NCBI RefSeq assembly: GCF_009935905.1
Contig: NZ_PREX01000015.1
Coordinates: forward strand, 1 to 58,742
DNA from: Alkalibacterium sp. MB6
GTDB taxonomy: Bacteria; Bacillota; Bacilli; Lactobacillales; Carnobacteriaceae_A
Direction: 5' to 3'
DNA length: 58,742 nucleotides
The notes under the pieces are model-generated. The model saw nothing but the letters and a program-made list of their open reading frames with translations. It had not been told where the DNA came from and did not search any database. Within the stretch, counting starts at the first letter, position 1; each line of letters opens with the position of its first letter. Shown here one piece after another: positions 35,049-46,066 of the stretch. Made by a program: the position numbers and the translations under genes.

Positions 35049-36224
35049 ATGGATAGGCACCAATTGATGAAAGAATTCGAAACGTGCTTTGGTTATAAAG
35101 GGGAGAGAGTTTTTTTCTCTCCAGGAAGAATTAATCTGATAGGTGAACACACGGACTATAATGGAGGGAAAGTATTTCCTTGTGCGATTGATAAAGGAAC
35201 CTACGGCGTGGTGAAAAAGCGTCAGGATAAAGAGGTACATGCTTTCTCTGGTAATTTTCCAGAAGTAGGCACGTTAAGTTTTAGCATCGAGAGTATTGAA
35301 TACGATAAGGCGGATAGTTGGAGCAATTATTTAAAGGGGATGATTAAGTATATTCAAGACGAATACGGGATTTTACCCAACGGTTTTGATGTATACATCT
35401 ACGGAACCATTCCCAATGGGGCTTCTTTATCGTCGTCAGCATCCCTAGAGTTGTTGATTGGAGTAATTATCCGTGAGCTGTTTAATCTTGATTTGCCTCA
35501 ACTGGACATTGTAAAATTAGGAATGAAAACAGAAAATGAATTTTTAGGTTTAAATTCAGGTATTTTAGATCAATTTGCTATTGGCATGGCTAAAAAAAGC
35601 TATGCAGTTTTACTGGATACCAATACATTGATATATGAATATGTTCCACTTGTATTGCCTAATCATAAGATTCTTATAATGAACTCCATGACTCGTCGTG
35701 AACTAGTGGATTCAGAATACAATACTAGACGAAGACAGTGTGAAGAAGCTTTAGAAAGACTGCAAACCACTTTGAATGTTACCTCTCTAGGCGAAGTGTC
35801 AATCGAAGATTTTGAAGAACATAAAGCGGTCATTGAGGATAAGGTTCTCATCCGTCGGGCGAGACATGCTGTTTATGAGTCAGACCGCACGGAACGGGCA
35901 GCTGAAGCTTTGAAGCAAGGAGAATTAGAGCAGTTTGGCCGATATATGAATGAATCTCATGTGTCTTTGCATGATGACTATGAGGTAACGATTGAAGCAA
36001 CCGATTTACTGCCTCGTTTAGCATGGGAACAAGATGGAGTAGTGGGGGCTCGCATGACAGGCGGTGGTTTTGGTGGATGCTGTATCGCTATTGTTGAGCA
36101 GGATGCAGTAGAACCAGTCATTGATTACATTGCAACAGGATTTAAAGAGAAAATGGGATATAATGCAGAGTTTTACATTGTTGAGACAGCTGACGGAACA
36201 AAGGAATGGGTAAATAATGACTAA
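35049..36224 (+). CDS. galK: Galactokinase GalK
   Basis: A 391-residue GHMP kinase that phosphorylates galactose with ATP, the entry step of the Leloir pathway. The galactokinase signature GRINLIGEHTDYNGG is at about 25-40, the ATP loop is IPNGASLSSSASLE, and the C-terminal GHMP motif is RMTGGGFGGCCIA. GAGGAG eight bases before ATG 35049 is preferred over the GTG at 35040. It overlaps galT by 8 bases. The operon order is galK-galT-galM-galR. Confidence 0.96.
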   Translation: MDRHQLMKEFETCFGYKGERVFFSPGRINLIGEHTDYNGGKVFPCAIDKGTYGVVKKRQDKEVHAFSGNFPEVGTLSFSIESIEYDKADSWSNYLKGMIKYIQDEYGILPNGFDVYIYGTIPNGASLSSSASLELLIGVIIRELFNLDLPQLDIVKLGMKTENEFLGLNSGILDQFAIGMAKKSYAVLLDTNTLIYEYVPLVLPNHKILIMNSMTRRELVDSEYNTRRRQCEEALERLQTTLNVTSLGEVSIEDFEEHKAVIEDKVLIRRARHAVYESDRTERAAEALKQGELEQFGRYMNESHVSLHDDYEVTIEATDLLPRLAWEQDGVVGARMTGGGFGGCCIAIVEQDAVEPVIDYIATGFKEKMGYNAEFYIVETADGTKEWVNND

Positions 36225-37728
36225 TGATATAACTGCACACTTGACTATCGATCAAATCATCATCGATTTTGTCGAATGGAGCATAGAAGAAAAGCTAGTT
36301 GATTCACTGGACCGTATGTACACATTAAATCGACTGTTAATGCTATTAAAAAAAGATAGTATCAATGGCGGTATTCCGACAACAGGAAAGAAAAAGGGGC
36401 TTCAATTATTAGATCAGTTAATCAATTATGCTGTTGAGGAAGGGGTTATTGAGGATTTAATCTCTCAACGAGATCAACTAGAGGCTCAACTAATGGATGT
36501 GGTTACCCCTAGGCCTTCAGAAATAAATGCCCGTTTTTGGAAAAAATATGAGCAGTCTCCTAAAGATGCTACCGATACTTTTTTTACTATGAGTCAGAAA
36601 AATAATTATATTAAGACAAGGGAAATCAGCAAAAACATTGGATACAAGCACTTAACTGAGTATGGAGAATTGGAAATCACCATTAATTTGTCCAAGCCTG
36701 AGAAAGACCCCAAAGAAATCATGTTAGCTAAGGACCAAGGTACAAAGGTTCATTATCCCTCTTGTTTATTATGTATGGAAAATGAAGGGTATAAGGGTCA
36801 TGTAACCCACCCAGGTAGAGCGAATCACCGAATCATTCGAATGACTGTCAGCGGTGAGGAATGGGGATTTCAGTATTCACCTTACGCTTACTATAATGAA
36901 CATGCGATTTTTCTATCCAGTGAACACCGTAAAATGGATGTGGGCTTACCAGCAATTAAAAACTTATTGGATATATTGACGACCCTACCTCATTATTTTG
37001 TTGGTTCGAATGCTGGTTTACCCATTGTAGGAGGATCTATTTTATCGCATGACCACTATCAGGGAGGACGTCATAGGTTCCCATTAGAAGTGTCCGACAT
37101 AGAGTTTGCCTTTGACTTGCCAGGCGTAAGGAATGTAAAAGCTGGGATTGTCAAATGGCCGATGTCAGTTGTTAGAATAGAAAGCACAAACAAAGAAGAA
37201 CTAATCAAAGCGGCTGATTTAATAATGACAAGATGGTCTAGTTATAATGATAAAGCAGCTAATATTCATTCAGAAACAAAAGGGACACCTCATAATGCCA
37301 TCACCCCAATAGCCAGACGGAAAGGGGAAGCCTTCGTTCTTGACATGGTTCTTAGAAACAACCGAACGTCATCAGAATGGCCAGACGGTATATTTCATCC
37401 TCACCCCAATGTTCAGCATATTAAAAAAGAGAACATTGGTTTAATTGAAGTGATGGGGTTAGCTATTTTGCCTCCAAGGTTAAAAGAAGAATTGGAAGGT
37501 GTAAGAAGGTATCTAACAGGAAAAGAAGATCATGTTCCTACCATGCATAAAGACTGGGCTCATGAATTAAAAGCAAATCAGCTAATCAATGAAGATAATG
37601 TATGTGAGATCGTCGATAAAGCAGTAGGTGACGTATTCTTGCAGGTCTTAAAGGATGCAGGGGTATTTAAGCGAAACGAGGAGGGCAAAGAAGCCTTTGA
37701 ACGTTTTATTGATTATCTATGTGAGTAA
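36217..37728 (+). CDS. galT: UDP-glucose-hexose-1-phosphate uridylyltransferase, class II GalT
   Basis: A 503-residue enzyme that swaps UMP between UDP-glucose and galactose-1-phosphate. The size and sequence (ARFWKKYEQSPKDATDTFF, HPGRANHRIIR and SHDHYQGGRHRFPLE) define the class II GalT found in Lactobacillales, distinct from the ~350-residue class I enzyme. The HDHYQGG segment probably holds the uridylylated His. The start lies inside the end of galK. UDP-galactose 4-epimerase (galE), needed to complete the pathway, is not in this cluster. Confidence 0.95.
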   Translation: MTNDITAHLTIDQIIIDFVEWSIEEKLVDSLDRMYTLNRLLMLLKKDSINGGIPTTGKKKGLQLLDQLINYAVEEGVIEDLISQRDQLEAQLMDVVTPRPSEINARFWKKYEQSPKDATDTFFTMSQKNNYIKTREISKNIGYKHLTEYGELEITINLSKPEKDPKEIMLAKDQGTKVHYPSCLLCMENEGYKGHVTHPGRANHRIIRMTVSGEEWGFQYSPYAYYNEHAIFLSSEHRKMDVGLPAIKNLLDILTTLPHYFVGSNAGLPIVGGSILSHDHYQGGRHRFPLEVSDIEFAFDLPGVRNVKAGIVKWPMSVVRIESTNKEELIKAADLIMTRWSSYNDKAANIHSETKGTPHNAITPIARRKGEAFVLDMVLRNNRTSSEWPDGIFHPHPNVQHIKKENIGLIEVMGLAILPPRLKEELEGVRRYLTGKEDHVPTMHKDWAHELKANQLINEDNVCEIVDKAVGDVFLQVLKDAGVFKRNEEGKEAFERFIDYLCE

Positions 37729-37759
37729 ACTATAAAAAACACAAACAGGAGGCAATACG

Positions 37760-38806
37760 ATGGAATTGACAACAAGCGTATTTGGGAAAGTTAATGGTGT
37801 AGAGGTTAATGAATATACGTTAACCAATAGCAAAGGGGTATCTCTGAGCGCTATTCCTTATGGAGCAACTTTGACTAAATTAGTCACACCAGACAAAAAT
37901 GGGAACAAAGCGACTATTACTGTGAATGCAGATAATTTAGATGATATCGTAGCTAATCGTCCATTTTACGGGGCGACTATTGGAAGAGTAGCAGGTCGCA
38001 TAGCCAAAGGACAATTCAGTTTAAGTGGCAAAGACTACCAAGTGGATATCAATGAAGGAGATAATATGCTTCATGGTGGTCCAGAAGGCCTAGATACCAA
38101 ATTATGGACTGTTGATGTCGAGACAGCTAAAAATGAGGGAAAGTTAGTCTTTACTTATTTGAGCCCAGACGGGGAAAATAATTTCCCAGGAAACTTATCT
38201 TTGAAAACAACGTTTACTTTAACAGAAGATAATGAATGGATTATCGATTATGAGGCAACAACAGATCAAACAACTTTATACAACCCTACGAATCATGTCT
38301 ACTTCAATTTAACAGGAGATGTAAAACAATCGATTGCTAATCACCGTATGAAGTTAAAAAGCAAGTATTATGCCACGCTTTTAGATGATAACTTACCAAC
38401 AGGCGATTTAGTTAAATCAGAAGGCACACCATTTGATTTCTCAACATACAAATCATTGAGTGAAGCGATTCATTCAGATGATTCAGAAATCAAACGATTG
38501 AATGGGTTAGACCATCCATTTGTCTTAGAACAAGACGAAGGTGTTAAAGGTAGTGTCTATGATCCTGAAAGTGGCAGAGAAGTATTCTTTGACACAGATT
38601 GCAATAGCGTGGTCATATTTACGCATAATGGTGAAGTGGATTCAATGGAAATTGATGGGGAATCTATTCGAGAGCATGCAGGCATTACTTTGGAAACGCA
38701 GACTCTTCCTGATGCAGTGAATCAACCTGGTTTTGGAAATATCGTCTTACAGCCAGGGGAAACTTTCCGTTCAACAACAACCTATACGTTCGGAATTAAA
38801 GAGTAA
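37760..38806 (+). CDS. galM: Aldose 1-epimerase GalM
   Basis: A 348-residue mutarotase that interconverts alpha- and beta-galactose before GalK. It shows YGATLTKLVTPDKNGN, IGRVAGRIAKGQF with the substrate Arg, the conserved His in YNPTNHVYFNLTGD and the catalytic Glu in GITLETQTLPDAVNQPGF. AGGAGG precedes ATG. It is 31 bases after galT in the same operon. Confidence 0.95.
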   Translation: MELTTSVFGKVNGVEVNEYTLTNSKGVSLSAIPYGATLTKLVTPDKNGNKATITVNADNLDDIVANRPFYGATIGRVAGRIAKGQFSLSGKDYQVDINEGDNMLHGGPEGLDTKLWTVDVETAKNEGKLVFTYLSPDGENNFPGNLSLKTTFTLTEDNEWIIDYEATTDQTTLYNPTNHVYFNLTGDVKQSIANHRMKLKSKYYATLLDDNLPTGDLVKSEGTPFDFSTYKSLSEAIHSDDSEIKRLNGLDHPFVLEQDEGVKGSVYDPESGREVFFDTDCNSVVIFTHNGEVDSMEIDGESIREHAGITLETQTLPDAVNQPGFGNIVLQPGETFRSTTTYTFGIKE

Positions 38807-39829
<1,023 letters not shown>

Positions 39830-39888
39830 CAAAGGAAATCATGTAGCTGATATAAGGATTATTTATAGATAGTGGATTGACTGATCCC

Positions 39889-39955
39889 AAAAAACTCCCT
39901 ACACAGCATATGAGAGACAATAAGTTTCTCTCATCACTGTATAGGGAGTTTTAAT
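39889..39955. terminator. Long two-part terminator after galR
   Basis: An outer stem AAAACTCCCTA/TAGGGAGTTTT and an inner stem ATGAGAGA/TCTCTCAT. It serves galR and the convergent epimerase gene (stop at 39968). Its sequence and layout resemble the terminator after luxS. Confidence 0.83.
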
Positions 39956-39967
39956 TATGTTTAATTT

Positions 39968-40714
39968 TTATAACTTGCCGAGCTTTTCAAAGGCATTGTC
40001 TTGAGGTTGATAACCCAGTTTCACACGAGCAGAGTCAATGTCTAATCGAGGGAACGTGTTATTGGAGAGACCGTTAACTAACAAATAAGGTTCTTCCAGT
40101 TCAGCCTCTAAACAACAGTCGATCAAATGGTTCATGTCTCTTGCTGAGAAATACATGGACATGCCATAAGAGTCACTGTCAGGATCCAATTCTGAATCAT
40201 CTGCTTTGTAATCACCTATACGGATACCAATGGATTCGACACCCTTTGTGAAAGCATAGTAACTAGCTAGAGCTTCTAAATAGACTTTTGACACACCATA
40301 TAAGTCTGCAGGTCGGTTTTGATCTGTTGTTTTAACTTGCACATTTTTTGGATAAGCATCGCTTGCGTGAATGGAGCTAGCAAAAATGATGCGCTTCAGA
40401 GTCGTTGATTCTGTGGTATATTTATAAAGGTTTTGTGGCAAGAAGTAATTCATAGCAACCAGTTCTTCATAGAAATCGGCTTCTGCATCAGGGTTACCAG
40501 CCAATTGAATGACATAGTCCACACCGTCAAGAAGGCCTTCCCAAGATTCTAGTTTAGTTAAGTCTTTCTCAACCAATGTGACACGATCCATTAACTCTTC
40601 GGGAAAAGAGGAAAAGTCAATATCTGCAAGAACTAAATCATATCGGTCTTTTAAATGTCGGGTTAAGTTTGTACCTATGGTTCCTGTCGCTCCTGTAATC
40701 AGTATGCTAGTCAT
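39968..40714 (-). CDS. NAD-dependent epimerase/dehydratase family protein
   Basis: About 248 residues of the extended SDR type. The Rossmann motif is ITGATGTIGTNLTRHL (GxxGxxG), followed by VIQLAGNPDA, FASSIHASDAYP and the catalytic YGVSKVYLE. The short length and the SSIHA...YP pattern are closer to uronate dehydrogenase-like/short NDP-sugar epimerases than to GalE (about 330 residues), so it probably does not fill the missing galE step. ATG 40723 lies too close to its ribosome site; ATG 40714 with AGGA eight bases upstream is preferred. The substrate is unknown. Confidence 0.8.
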   Translation of the reverse strand: MTSILITGATGTIGTNLTRHLKDRYDLVLADIDFSSFPEELMDRVTLVEKDLTKLESWEGLLDGVDYVIQLAGNPDAEADFYEELVAMNYFLPQNLYKYTTESTTLKRIIFASSIHASDAYPKNVQVKTTDQNRPADLYGVSKVYLEALASYYAFTKGVESIGIRIGDYKADDSELDPDSDSYGMSMYFSARDMNHLIDCCLEAELEEPYLLVNGLSNNTFPRLDIDSARVKLGYQPQDNAFEKLGKL

Positions 40715-40933
40715 ATTCATCATCCTGCTTTCCTATTATAAATGTACCTATCCATGTCCATTTATTTACAAAGTATGTGATTTGGATAGGATAAGATTCG
40801 TACTCTATGCTTAATATTAAGTTTAGTGTGAGTTAAAATCAAAAGATACGCTTTTAGAGTAGTGGTTTAGTTTCTCAAGCCATGAAAGTATGCTAAAATT
40901 ATTGTAACGAGTGAACCATAGAGGAGTTTAAAT

Positions 40934-41662
40934 ATGAAAATATTGGGTATCGATACATCTAATCAAACGATGACCGTTGCGTTAGTCGAAAATAACAGTT
41001 TGATAGCTGAAAAGACGATCAACATCAAGCGGAATCACAGTATTCAATTAATGCCTGCTATAGAAACGTTGTTTAAAGAAGTGAATTGGACTCCCAATGA
41101 ATTAAGTAGGATTGTAGTGGCTAAAGGTCCGGGATCTTATACGGGTGTACGAATTGGAGTAACTGTAGCGAAAACACTCGCTTTTAGTTTAAATATTGAT
41201 TTAGTTGGGATCTCAAGTTTAAAAGTACTTGCTGCCAATGGAGAACGACTGCCTGGCTCTTACATTGTTCCTTTGTTCGATGCTAGAAGAAGTAACGTTT
41301 TTACAGGGCTATACCGTTACGAGGAAGGTGTTCTGGTACAAGTAGAGGAAGATACTCATTTACCAATTGAAACAGTTGTTGATTATTTAAATGACTTACA
41401 AGCACCTATTCAATTTATTGGTGAAGACAGATTGCTTCATAGTGAAACTATTAAAAAAATTGGAAAAGATCGACTCATTCAGTTGCCTCTGGACCGTCAC
41501 CTACCTAGAGCAAGTACATTGGTGATGCTCGGCATGAATGAAGAACCAGATGACAGACATTTATTTGAACCGGAATACATCAAATTGGCTGAAGCAGAGC
41601 AAAAATGGATGGAGGCTCATCCGAACAGACAACAAGGGGGCGGGTGGATTGAAAAATATTAA
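40934..41662 (+). CDS. tsaB: tRNA t6A biosynthesis protein TsaB
   Basis: A 242-residue ASKHA-fold partner of TsaD needed for N6-threonylcarbamoyladenosine at tRNA position 37. LGIDTSNQTMTVALVE, KGPGSYTGVRIGVTVAK and the FDARRSNVFTGLY region are diagnostic. GAGGAG precedes ATG. It begins the tsaB-rimI-rimI-tsaD operon. The ATPase TsaE and the synthase TsaC are not in the window. Confidence 0.95.
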   Translation: MKILGIDTSNQTMTVALVENNSLIAEKTINIKRNHSIQLMPAIETLFKEVNWTPNELSRIVVAKGPGSYTGVRIGVTVAKTLAFSLNIDLVGISSLKVLAANGERLPGSYIVPLFDARRSNVFTGLYRYEEGVLVQVEEDTHLPIETVVDYLNDLQAPIQFIGEDRLLHSETIKKIGKDRLIQLPLDRHLPRASTLVMLGMNEEPDDRHLFEPEYIKLAEAEQKWMEAHPNRQQGGGWIEKY

Positions 41663-42263
41663 AGACTGGTTTACTGATAGAGTCACTAAAACGACAACAA
41701 AAGTCTGGGTCCCTTTGCACGTTCGGGTTCATTTAAGCCAGCCCTTTTACAGTTTGTCAGACGAATGGTTTTTAAAAAGCAAAATTGCAGAAGAAGAAGA
41801 TGTGGATGGTATTTTGACCATAGAACGCTTATGCTATGATGGTCAGACTCCTTGGAATCGATCAGCTATCTTACATGAAATACGCTTCAACAAAAATGCT
41901 TTTTATATCATTGTTTATGATAGTGCCAGGCCAGTCGCATTTGTAGGTGCATGGTTTGTAGGCGAAGAAGCTCATATTACTAACATTGCCACAGTACCAG
42001 ATTACCAAAATAAAGGAATTGCTTCTTATATGCTGAAAGAAGTGATTCAAATGGCAAAAGCAGAACAGATGAAAGAATTGACACTGGAAGTCAGAGTGTC
42101 AAATAACACTGCTCAGAGTTTATATAAGACAATCGGCTTTAAAGAAGGAAGAATCAAGACTGCTTATTATGCGAATGACCACGAAGATGCATTGGAAATG
42201 CGCCTTGACCTCAAATCACCACAGTTAAAAGAGGTAGACGATAGAACGGATTTGAGTGAGTGA
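41649..42263 (+). CDS. rimI: RimI-like N-acetyltransferase (first copy)
   Basis: About 204 residues: an extra N-terminal segment of ~55, then a GNAT core with GILTIERLCYDGQTPW, ITNIATVPDYQNKGIASYMLKEVIQMA (acetyl-CoA loop) and LEVRVSNNTAQSLYKTIGF. Family members acetylate the N-terminal Ala of ribosomal protein S18. The frame is open from 41538 inside tsaB, but the credible start is TTG 41649, with GGGGGCGGGTGG just upstream and a 14-base overlap with the tsaB end. It lies between tsaB and tsaD as in other Firmicutes, but followed by a second copy. Confidence 0.85.
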   Translation: MKNIKDWFTDRVTKTTTKVWVPLHVRVHLSQPFYSLSDEWFLKSKIAEEEDVDGILTIERLCYDGQTPWNRSAILHEIRFNKNAFYIIVYDSARPVAFVGAWFVGEEAHITNIATVPDYQNKGIASYMLKEVIQMAKAEQMKELTLEVRVSNNTAQSLYKTIGFKEGRIKTAYYANDHEDALEMRLDLKSPQLKEVDDRTDLSE

Positions 42264-42264
42264 T

Positions 42265-42774
42265 ATGTTTGAAGGACAGATTCGCCCTTATGTTACAACT
42301 GAAAATCAAGCAAAACAGTTTTACACCATAGCTGAAAAGTCTTTTCAGTATGGCTCTCCTTGGACCTTTCAACAGTATGAGGACTTATTAGTCGATCCGG
42401 ATATGCTGTTTTATGTTGCGGAACAAGACCATGAGATTGTCGGTTACATCGGAGGGAAAGTTGTCCTTGATGAAGCAGAGATCTATACAATTGCTGTCAG
42501 AAGAGAAAATCAAAAGCATTCCATTGCTCGTCAATTATTGGAGGCATTTAAAGAAGCATGCAGAATAAACCAGGCTGATGTTTTATTTTTAGAAGTACGA
42601 CAATCGAATACACCAGCTAGACGATTTTATGAAAAAAATGGATTTGACATCATCGGCATTCGGGGGGGGTATTATACCTTCCCTAAAGAAGATGCCATCA
42701 TGATGAAGTGTGAACTTAGAAAGAAGGAAGAAAATGAAGAACAAGCGAATCTTGGCGATAGAAACGAGCTGTGA
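42265..42774 (+). CDS. rimI: RimI-like N-acetyltransferase (second copy)
   Basis: About 169 residues of the RimI type: [47 protein letters not shown] and [32 protein letters not shown], the last being the diagnostic RimI ending. The acetyl-CoA loop reads RENQKHSIA, not the usual QRxGxG/A, so activity may be altered. A run of eight G (42662-42669) lies inside this conserved ending; slippage there would truncate the protein. ATG 42265 is preferred over GTG 42256. The 3' end overlaps tsaD by 41 bases. Confidence 0.87.
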   Translation: MFEGQIRPYVTTENQAKQFYTIAEKSFQYGSPWTFQQYEDLLVDPDMLFYVAEQDHEIVGYIGGKVVLDEAEIYTIAVRRENQKHSIARQLLEAFKEACRINQADVLFLEVRQSNTPARRFYEKNGFDIIGIRGGYYTFPKEDAIMMKCELRKKEENEEQANLGDRNEL

Positions 42775-43747
42775 TGAGACCAGTGCAGCCGTTATTGAAA
42801 ATGGGGACACTATCTTATCGAATATAGTGGCGTCACAGATTAAAAGTCACCAACGATTTGGAGGCGTTGTTCCTGAAATAGCCAGTCGACACCATGTCGA
42901 ACAAATTACTTTAATTATTGAAGAAGCTATGCAAGAAGCCAATGTCACTTATGATGATTTAGATGCTGTTGCGGTTACAGAAGGTCCTGGTTTAGTAGGC
43001 GCCTTACTTATTGGTGTAAACGCAGCTAAGGCCGTTGCTTTTGCTCATGGCTTACCACTCATATCTGTAAACCATATAACTGGCCATATATTTGCCAATC
43101 AGCTAGTAAATAAGATGGCCTTCCCCTTACTAGCCTTAGTGGTTAGCGGCGGGCATACGGAACTCATTTATATGGAGTCTGAAGAAACCTTTGAAATCAT
43201 TGGAGAAACACGCGATGATGCAGCTGGTGAAGCGTATGATAAAATTGGCCGTGTGCTGGGTGTACCTTATCCAGGAGGCAAACATATCGACGAAATGGCT
43301 CATAAAGGGGAAGACACGTATCATTTCCCGCGGGCTATGATAAACGAGGATCATTACGATTTTAGTTTTAGTGGTCTAAAGAGTTCGTTTATTAACACTG
43401 TTCACAATGCAAAACAAAAGGGCGAAGATATCAATGAGTTAAATTTAGCAACAAGTTTTCAAACAGCCGTGGTTGATGTGTTGGTTACAAAAACCATACG
43501 AGCTGTGAAAGAAAAAGGGGTTAAGCAACTTGTATTAGCTGGCGGAGTGGCGGCCAATAAAGGATTAAGAGAAGCCTTGACGACTAAAGTAGCTGAAGAG
43601 TTGCCGGATCTTGACTTACTGATTCCACCTTTATCACTTTGCGGAGATAATGCTGCAATGATTGGGGCAGCAGCATTTGTTAAGTTAGACAATCAAGATT
43701 TTGCAACAATGGCTTTAAATGGTACCCCGGGGCTTGCGGTCTCTTAA
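42734..43747 (+). CDS. tsaD: tRNA t6A transferase TsaD
   Basis: A 337-residue ASKHA enzyme that transfers threonylcarbamoyl to A37 of ANN-decoding tRNAs. The metal-binding His pair is in ASRHHVEQI and [11 protein letters not shown], and [33 protein letters not shown] and [14 protein letters not shown] are all present. AAGGAAG lies before ATG 42734, inside rimI-2; the longer frame from 42710 adds only residues with no match to the family. It is the last gene of the operon and is followed by a strong terminator. Confidence 0.96.
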   Translation: MKNKRILAIETSCDETSAAVIENGDTILSNIVASQIKSHQRFGGVVPEIASRHHVEQITLIIEEAMQEANVTYDDLDAVAVTEGPGLVGALLIGVNAAKAVAFAHGLPLISVNHITGHIFANQLVNKMAFPLLALVVSGGHTELIYMESEETFEIIGETRDDAAGEAYDKIGRVLGVPYPGGKHIDEMAHKGEDTYHFPRAMINEDHYDFSFSGLKSSFINTVHNAKQKGEDINELNLATSFQTAVVDVLVTKTIRAVKEKGVKQLVLAGGVAANKGLREALTTKVAEELPDLDLLIPPLSLCGDNAAMIGAAAFVKLDNQDFATMALNGTPGLAVS

Positions 43748-43760
43748 CTAACATGACTAC

Positions 43761-43798
43761 ACTAAAAGACAAGCCGATATCATGGCTTGTCTTTTAGT
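43761..43798 (+). terminator. Terminator of the tsaB-tsaD operon
   Basis: A perfect 14-bp stem CTAAAAGACAAGCC/GGCTTGTCTTTTAG with an 8-base loop. Confidence 0.82.
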
Positions 43799-43839
43799 CG
43801 TTAATTAAGGATGGTAGTGAGCAGTGGTGTGCACGGCTG

Positions 43840-45807
43840 TTAGCCTTGTTCAAATTCCTGAATCATGTCTTCAAGTTCTTCTTGGTAGTGTTCCCAGTCT
43901 GACATCAACTTGTCTTGCTTTTTAGTCAGCACTTCATTTTTCTTCACTAACTTATCGTAGTGGCTAAAGTCTTCAAACGTCTCCGGCAAACTCAGCTCAA
44001 TTTGTATAGATTGAATCTCTCCATCCAATTCTTCTAGATCTTCTTCAATCGTTTCAATCGCCCGCATGACTTTTCTTTTATTTTTTTGGTATTCTTTTTG
44101 TTCCATGAAGGAGTGTTTCGCTGAGGATGTTTCTTCAGACTCGGAGCTATTCGTCGTTGAATCACTAGTTTCTAACAAATCCAATTCTTCGAGTTCAGCT
44201 TTCTTTTGGATGTAATAGTCATAATCTCCAAGATAAACAATTGCGCCAAACTCGTTAATTTCAATCACTTTAGTTGCCAATCGATTAATGAAATACCGGT
44301 CGTGAGACACGAACAAAAGGGTGCCTTCATAATCAATGAGAGCATTTTCCAGTACTTCTTTGGAATCGATGTCCAAGTGGTTTGTCGGTTCATCTAATAA
44401 AAGACAGTTATTTTTCTCAAGTGACAGTTTAGCTAAAGCCACACGAGCTTTTTCACCACCGCTTAAAGAACTGATCGCTTTTTCTACATCATCTCCACTG
44501 AATAGAAAAGAGCCAAGTAAGGTGCGAACGGCTTGTTCTGGCATCGTTGGGTGGTCATCCCAGACTTCATTTAAAACTGATTTATTCCCATTTAATAGTG
44601 TTTGTTCTTGGTCGTAGTAACCGAAATCAACTTTTGTGCCTGCTTTAACGGTTCCTTTGACAGGAGGAATCATGCCTATAATCGTTTTTAATAGAGTTGT
44701 TTTACCGACTCCGTTGGGACCGACGATAGCAATGGCTTCTCTTTTTCTCACATCTAATTCTATATCATTAGAAAGTATGGTATCGCCGTATCCAATAGAT
44801 AAGTCTTCCGTCTGCAGCACGACTTGTCCAGATTCGCGTTCAATTTGAAATTGAAAATGAGCACTTTTTTCATCGCCTTGAGGTTTTGTTAAAGGGTCCA
44901 TCTTTTCAAGTTGTTTTCGTCTAGCTTGAGCACGCTTAGTAGTGGAGGCTCGAACAATATTGCGATCAACGAAGTCTTCCAACTTCGCCACTTTCTTCTG
45001 CTGTTTTTCGAATACTTTCCATTCTTGTTTAAGTTTTTCGGCTTTCAAATCCAAATAGTTTGAATAATTACCAGGGAAGCGTGTCACCGTCCCTCTACTT
45101 ATTTCATATATGTCCTGAACCACTTTATCTAAAAAGTACCGGTCGTGGGACACAATTAACAAAGCTTTCGAATAGTTTTGCAAGTATGATTCTAGCCAAG
45201 ACAAGGTATCAATATCTAAGTGGTTAGTAGGCTCATCGAGTATAAGCAAGTCTTTCTTCTCCAGTAGTAAGCGAGCAAGAGCCAAGCGTGTCTTTTGACC
45301 GCCTGACAATTGAGAAATGGGTCTGTCGTAATCTTCCTCATAAAAACGAAACCCATGGAGAACCGATTTTATTTCACTTTCAATGCCGTAGCCATTATTC
45401 TCTTGAAAGGTATGTTGTAAGGCATCATAGCGAGTAAGAAGGTCTCTATAAAGAGCGTCATCTTTAGCAATATCCATCTCGCCCAGTTGAGCTTCTATAT
45501 CCGTCATTTCCCTTTCCATAGCTAGTACAGGCTCAGCTAACTTATACATTTCTTCCCAAATAGTCAGGGACGATTCTAGACCCGTATGTTGATTGAGGTA
45601 GCCGATAGTGCTGTCTTTCTTTTTATGAATCACCCCCGAGTCGGGTTCAGATTTTCCAGAAATTATATCCAGTAAAGTGGTTTTTCCCGCTCCGTTTCGG
45701 CCAACCAATCCAATACGTGACCGTTCCTTTATTTCAATTGTCACGTCATCAAATAGTTTTTCAGCTCCGAAATAGCGAGATATTTTTTGAGTTTGTAATA
45801 CAATCAT
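43840..45807 (-). CDS. ABC-F family ATPase (YdiF-like)
   Basis: A 655-residue soluble protein with two ABC ATPase domains joined by a charged linker and a C-terminal coiled coil (about 570-655). Walker A motifs are GRNGAGKTT and GPNGVGKTT; signatures are LSGGQKTRLALA and LSGGEKARVALA; both Walker B motifs end LLLDEPTNHLDID. ABC-F proteins act on the ribosome as translation factors or antibiotic-resistance factors. Position next to tsaD and rex matches Bacillus ydiF, a housekeeping member. The frame is open 62 codons upstream, but MIVLQTQKISRYFG with AGAGGAAAG upstream is the real start. Confidence 0.92.
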   Translation of the reverse strand: MIVLQTQKISRYFGAEKLFDDVTIEIKERSRIGLVGRNGAGKTTLLDIISGKSEPDSGVIHKKKDSTIGYLNQHTGLESSLTIWEEMYKLAEPVLAMEREMTDIEAQLGEMDIAKDDALYRDLLTRYDALQHTFQENNGYGIESEIKSVLHGFRFYEEDYDRPISQLSGGQKTRLALARLLLEKKDLLILDEPTNHLDIDTLSWLESYLQNYSKALLIVSHDRYFLDKVVQDIYEISRGTVTRFPGNYSNYLDLKAEKLKQEWKVFEKQQKKVAKLEDFVDRNIVRASTTKRAQARRKQLEKMDPLTKPQGDEKSAHFQFQIERESGQVVLQTEDLSIGYGDTILSNDIELDVRKREAIAIVGPNGVGKTTLLKTIIGMIPPVKGTVKAGTKVDFGYYDQEQTLLNGNKSVLNEVWDDHPTMPEQAVRTLLGSFLFSGDDVEKAISSLSGGEKARVALAKLSLEKNNCLLLDEPTNHLDIDSKEVLENALIDYEGTLLFVSHDRYFINRLATKVIEINEFGAIVYLGDYDYYIQKKAELEELDLLETSDSTTNSSESEETSSAKHSFMEQKEYQKNKRKVMRAIETIEEDLEELDGEIQSIQIELSLPETFEDFSHYDKLVKKNEVLTKKQDKLMSDWEHYQEELEDMIQEFEQG

Positions 45808-46066
45808 ATTCTTTCCTCTTTTTCTAAGGCCTATAGCCGTTCTCTCTAATAGTTTAGCACAAAGAATTGAGATAACAACCAGCCTTCCATTAATTTGTTG
45901 AACACTAAATAAGGATGAAACGAATGGATTAGATTTGGTAACAAAATGTAAAAAGTATGTGCATTTATAAAGTGGTCGTTCACGAGCAAACAAAGAAAAA
46001 GGCTATACAGTTATGAAAAAACAAGTTTAATTCACGTATAATGCTTTAAATGAAACCCAAGAGTGG

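Noticed and set aside
39968-40714. The epimerase gene as galE of the galactose pathway
   Set aside because: About 248 residues is too short for GalE, the motifs fit another SDR group, and it is convergent, not in the operon.
45808-45993. N-terminal extension of the ABC-F protein
   Set aside because: The open frame continues upstream, but the sequence is not like the family and the ribosome site supports the start at 45807.
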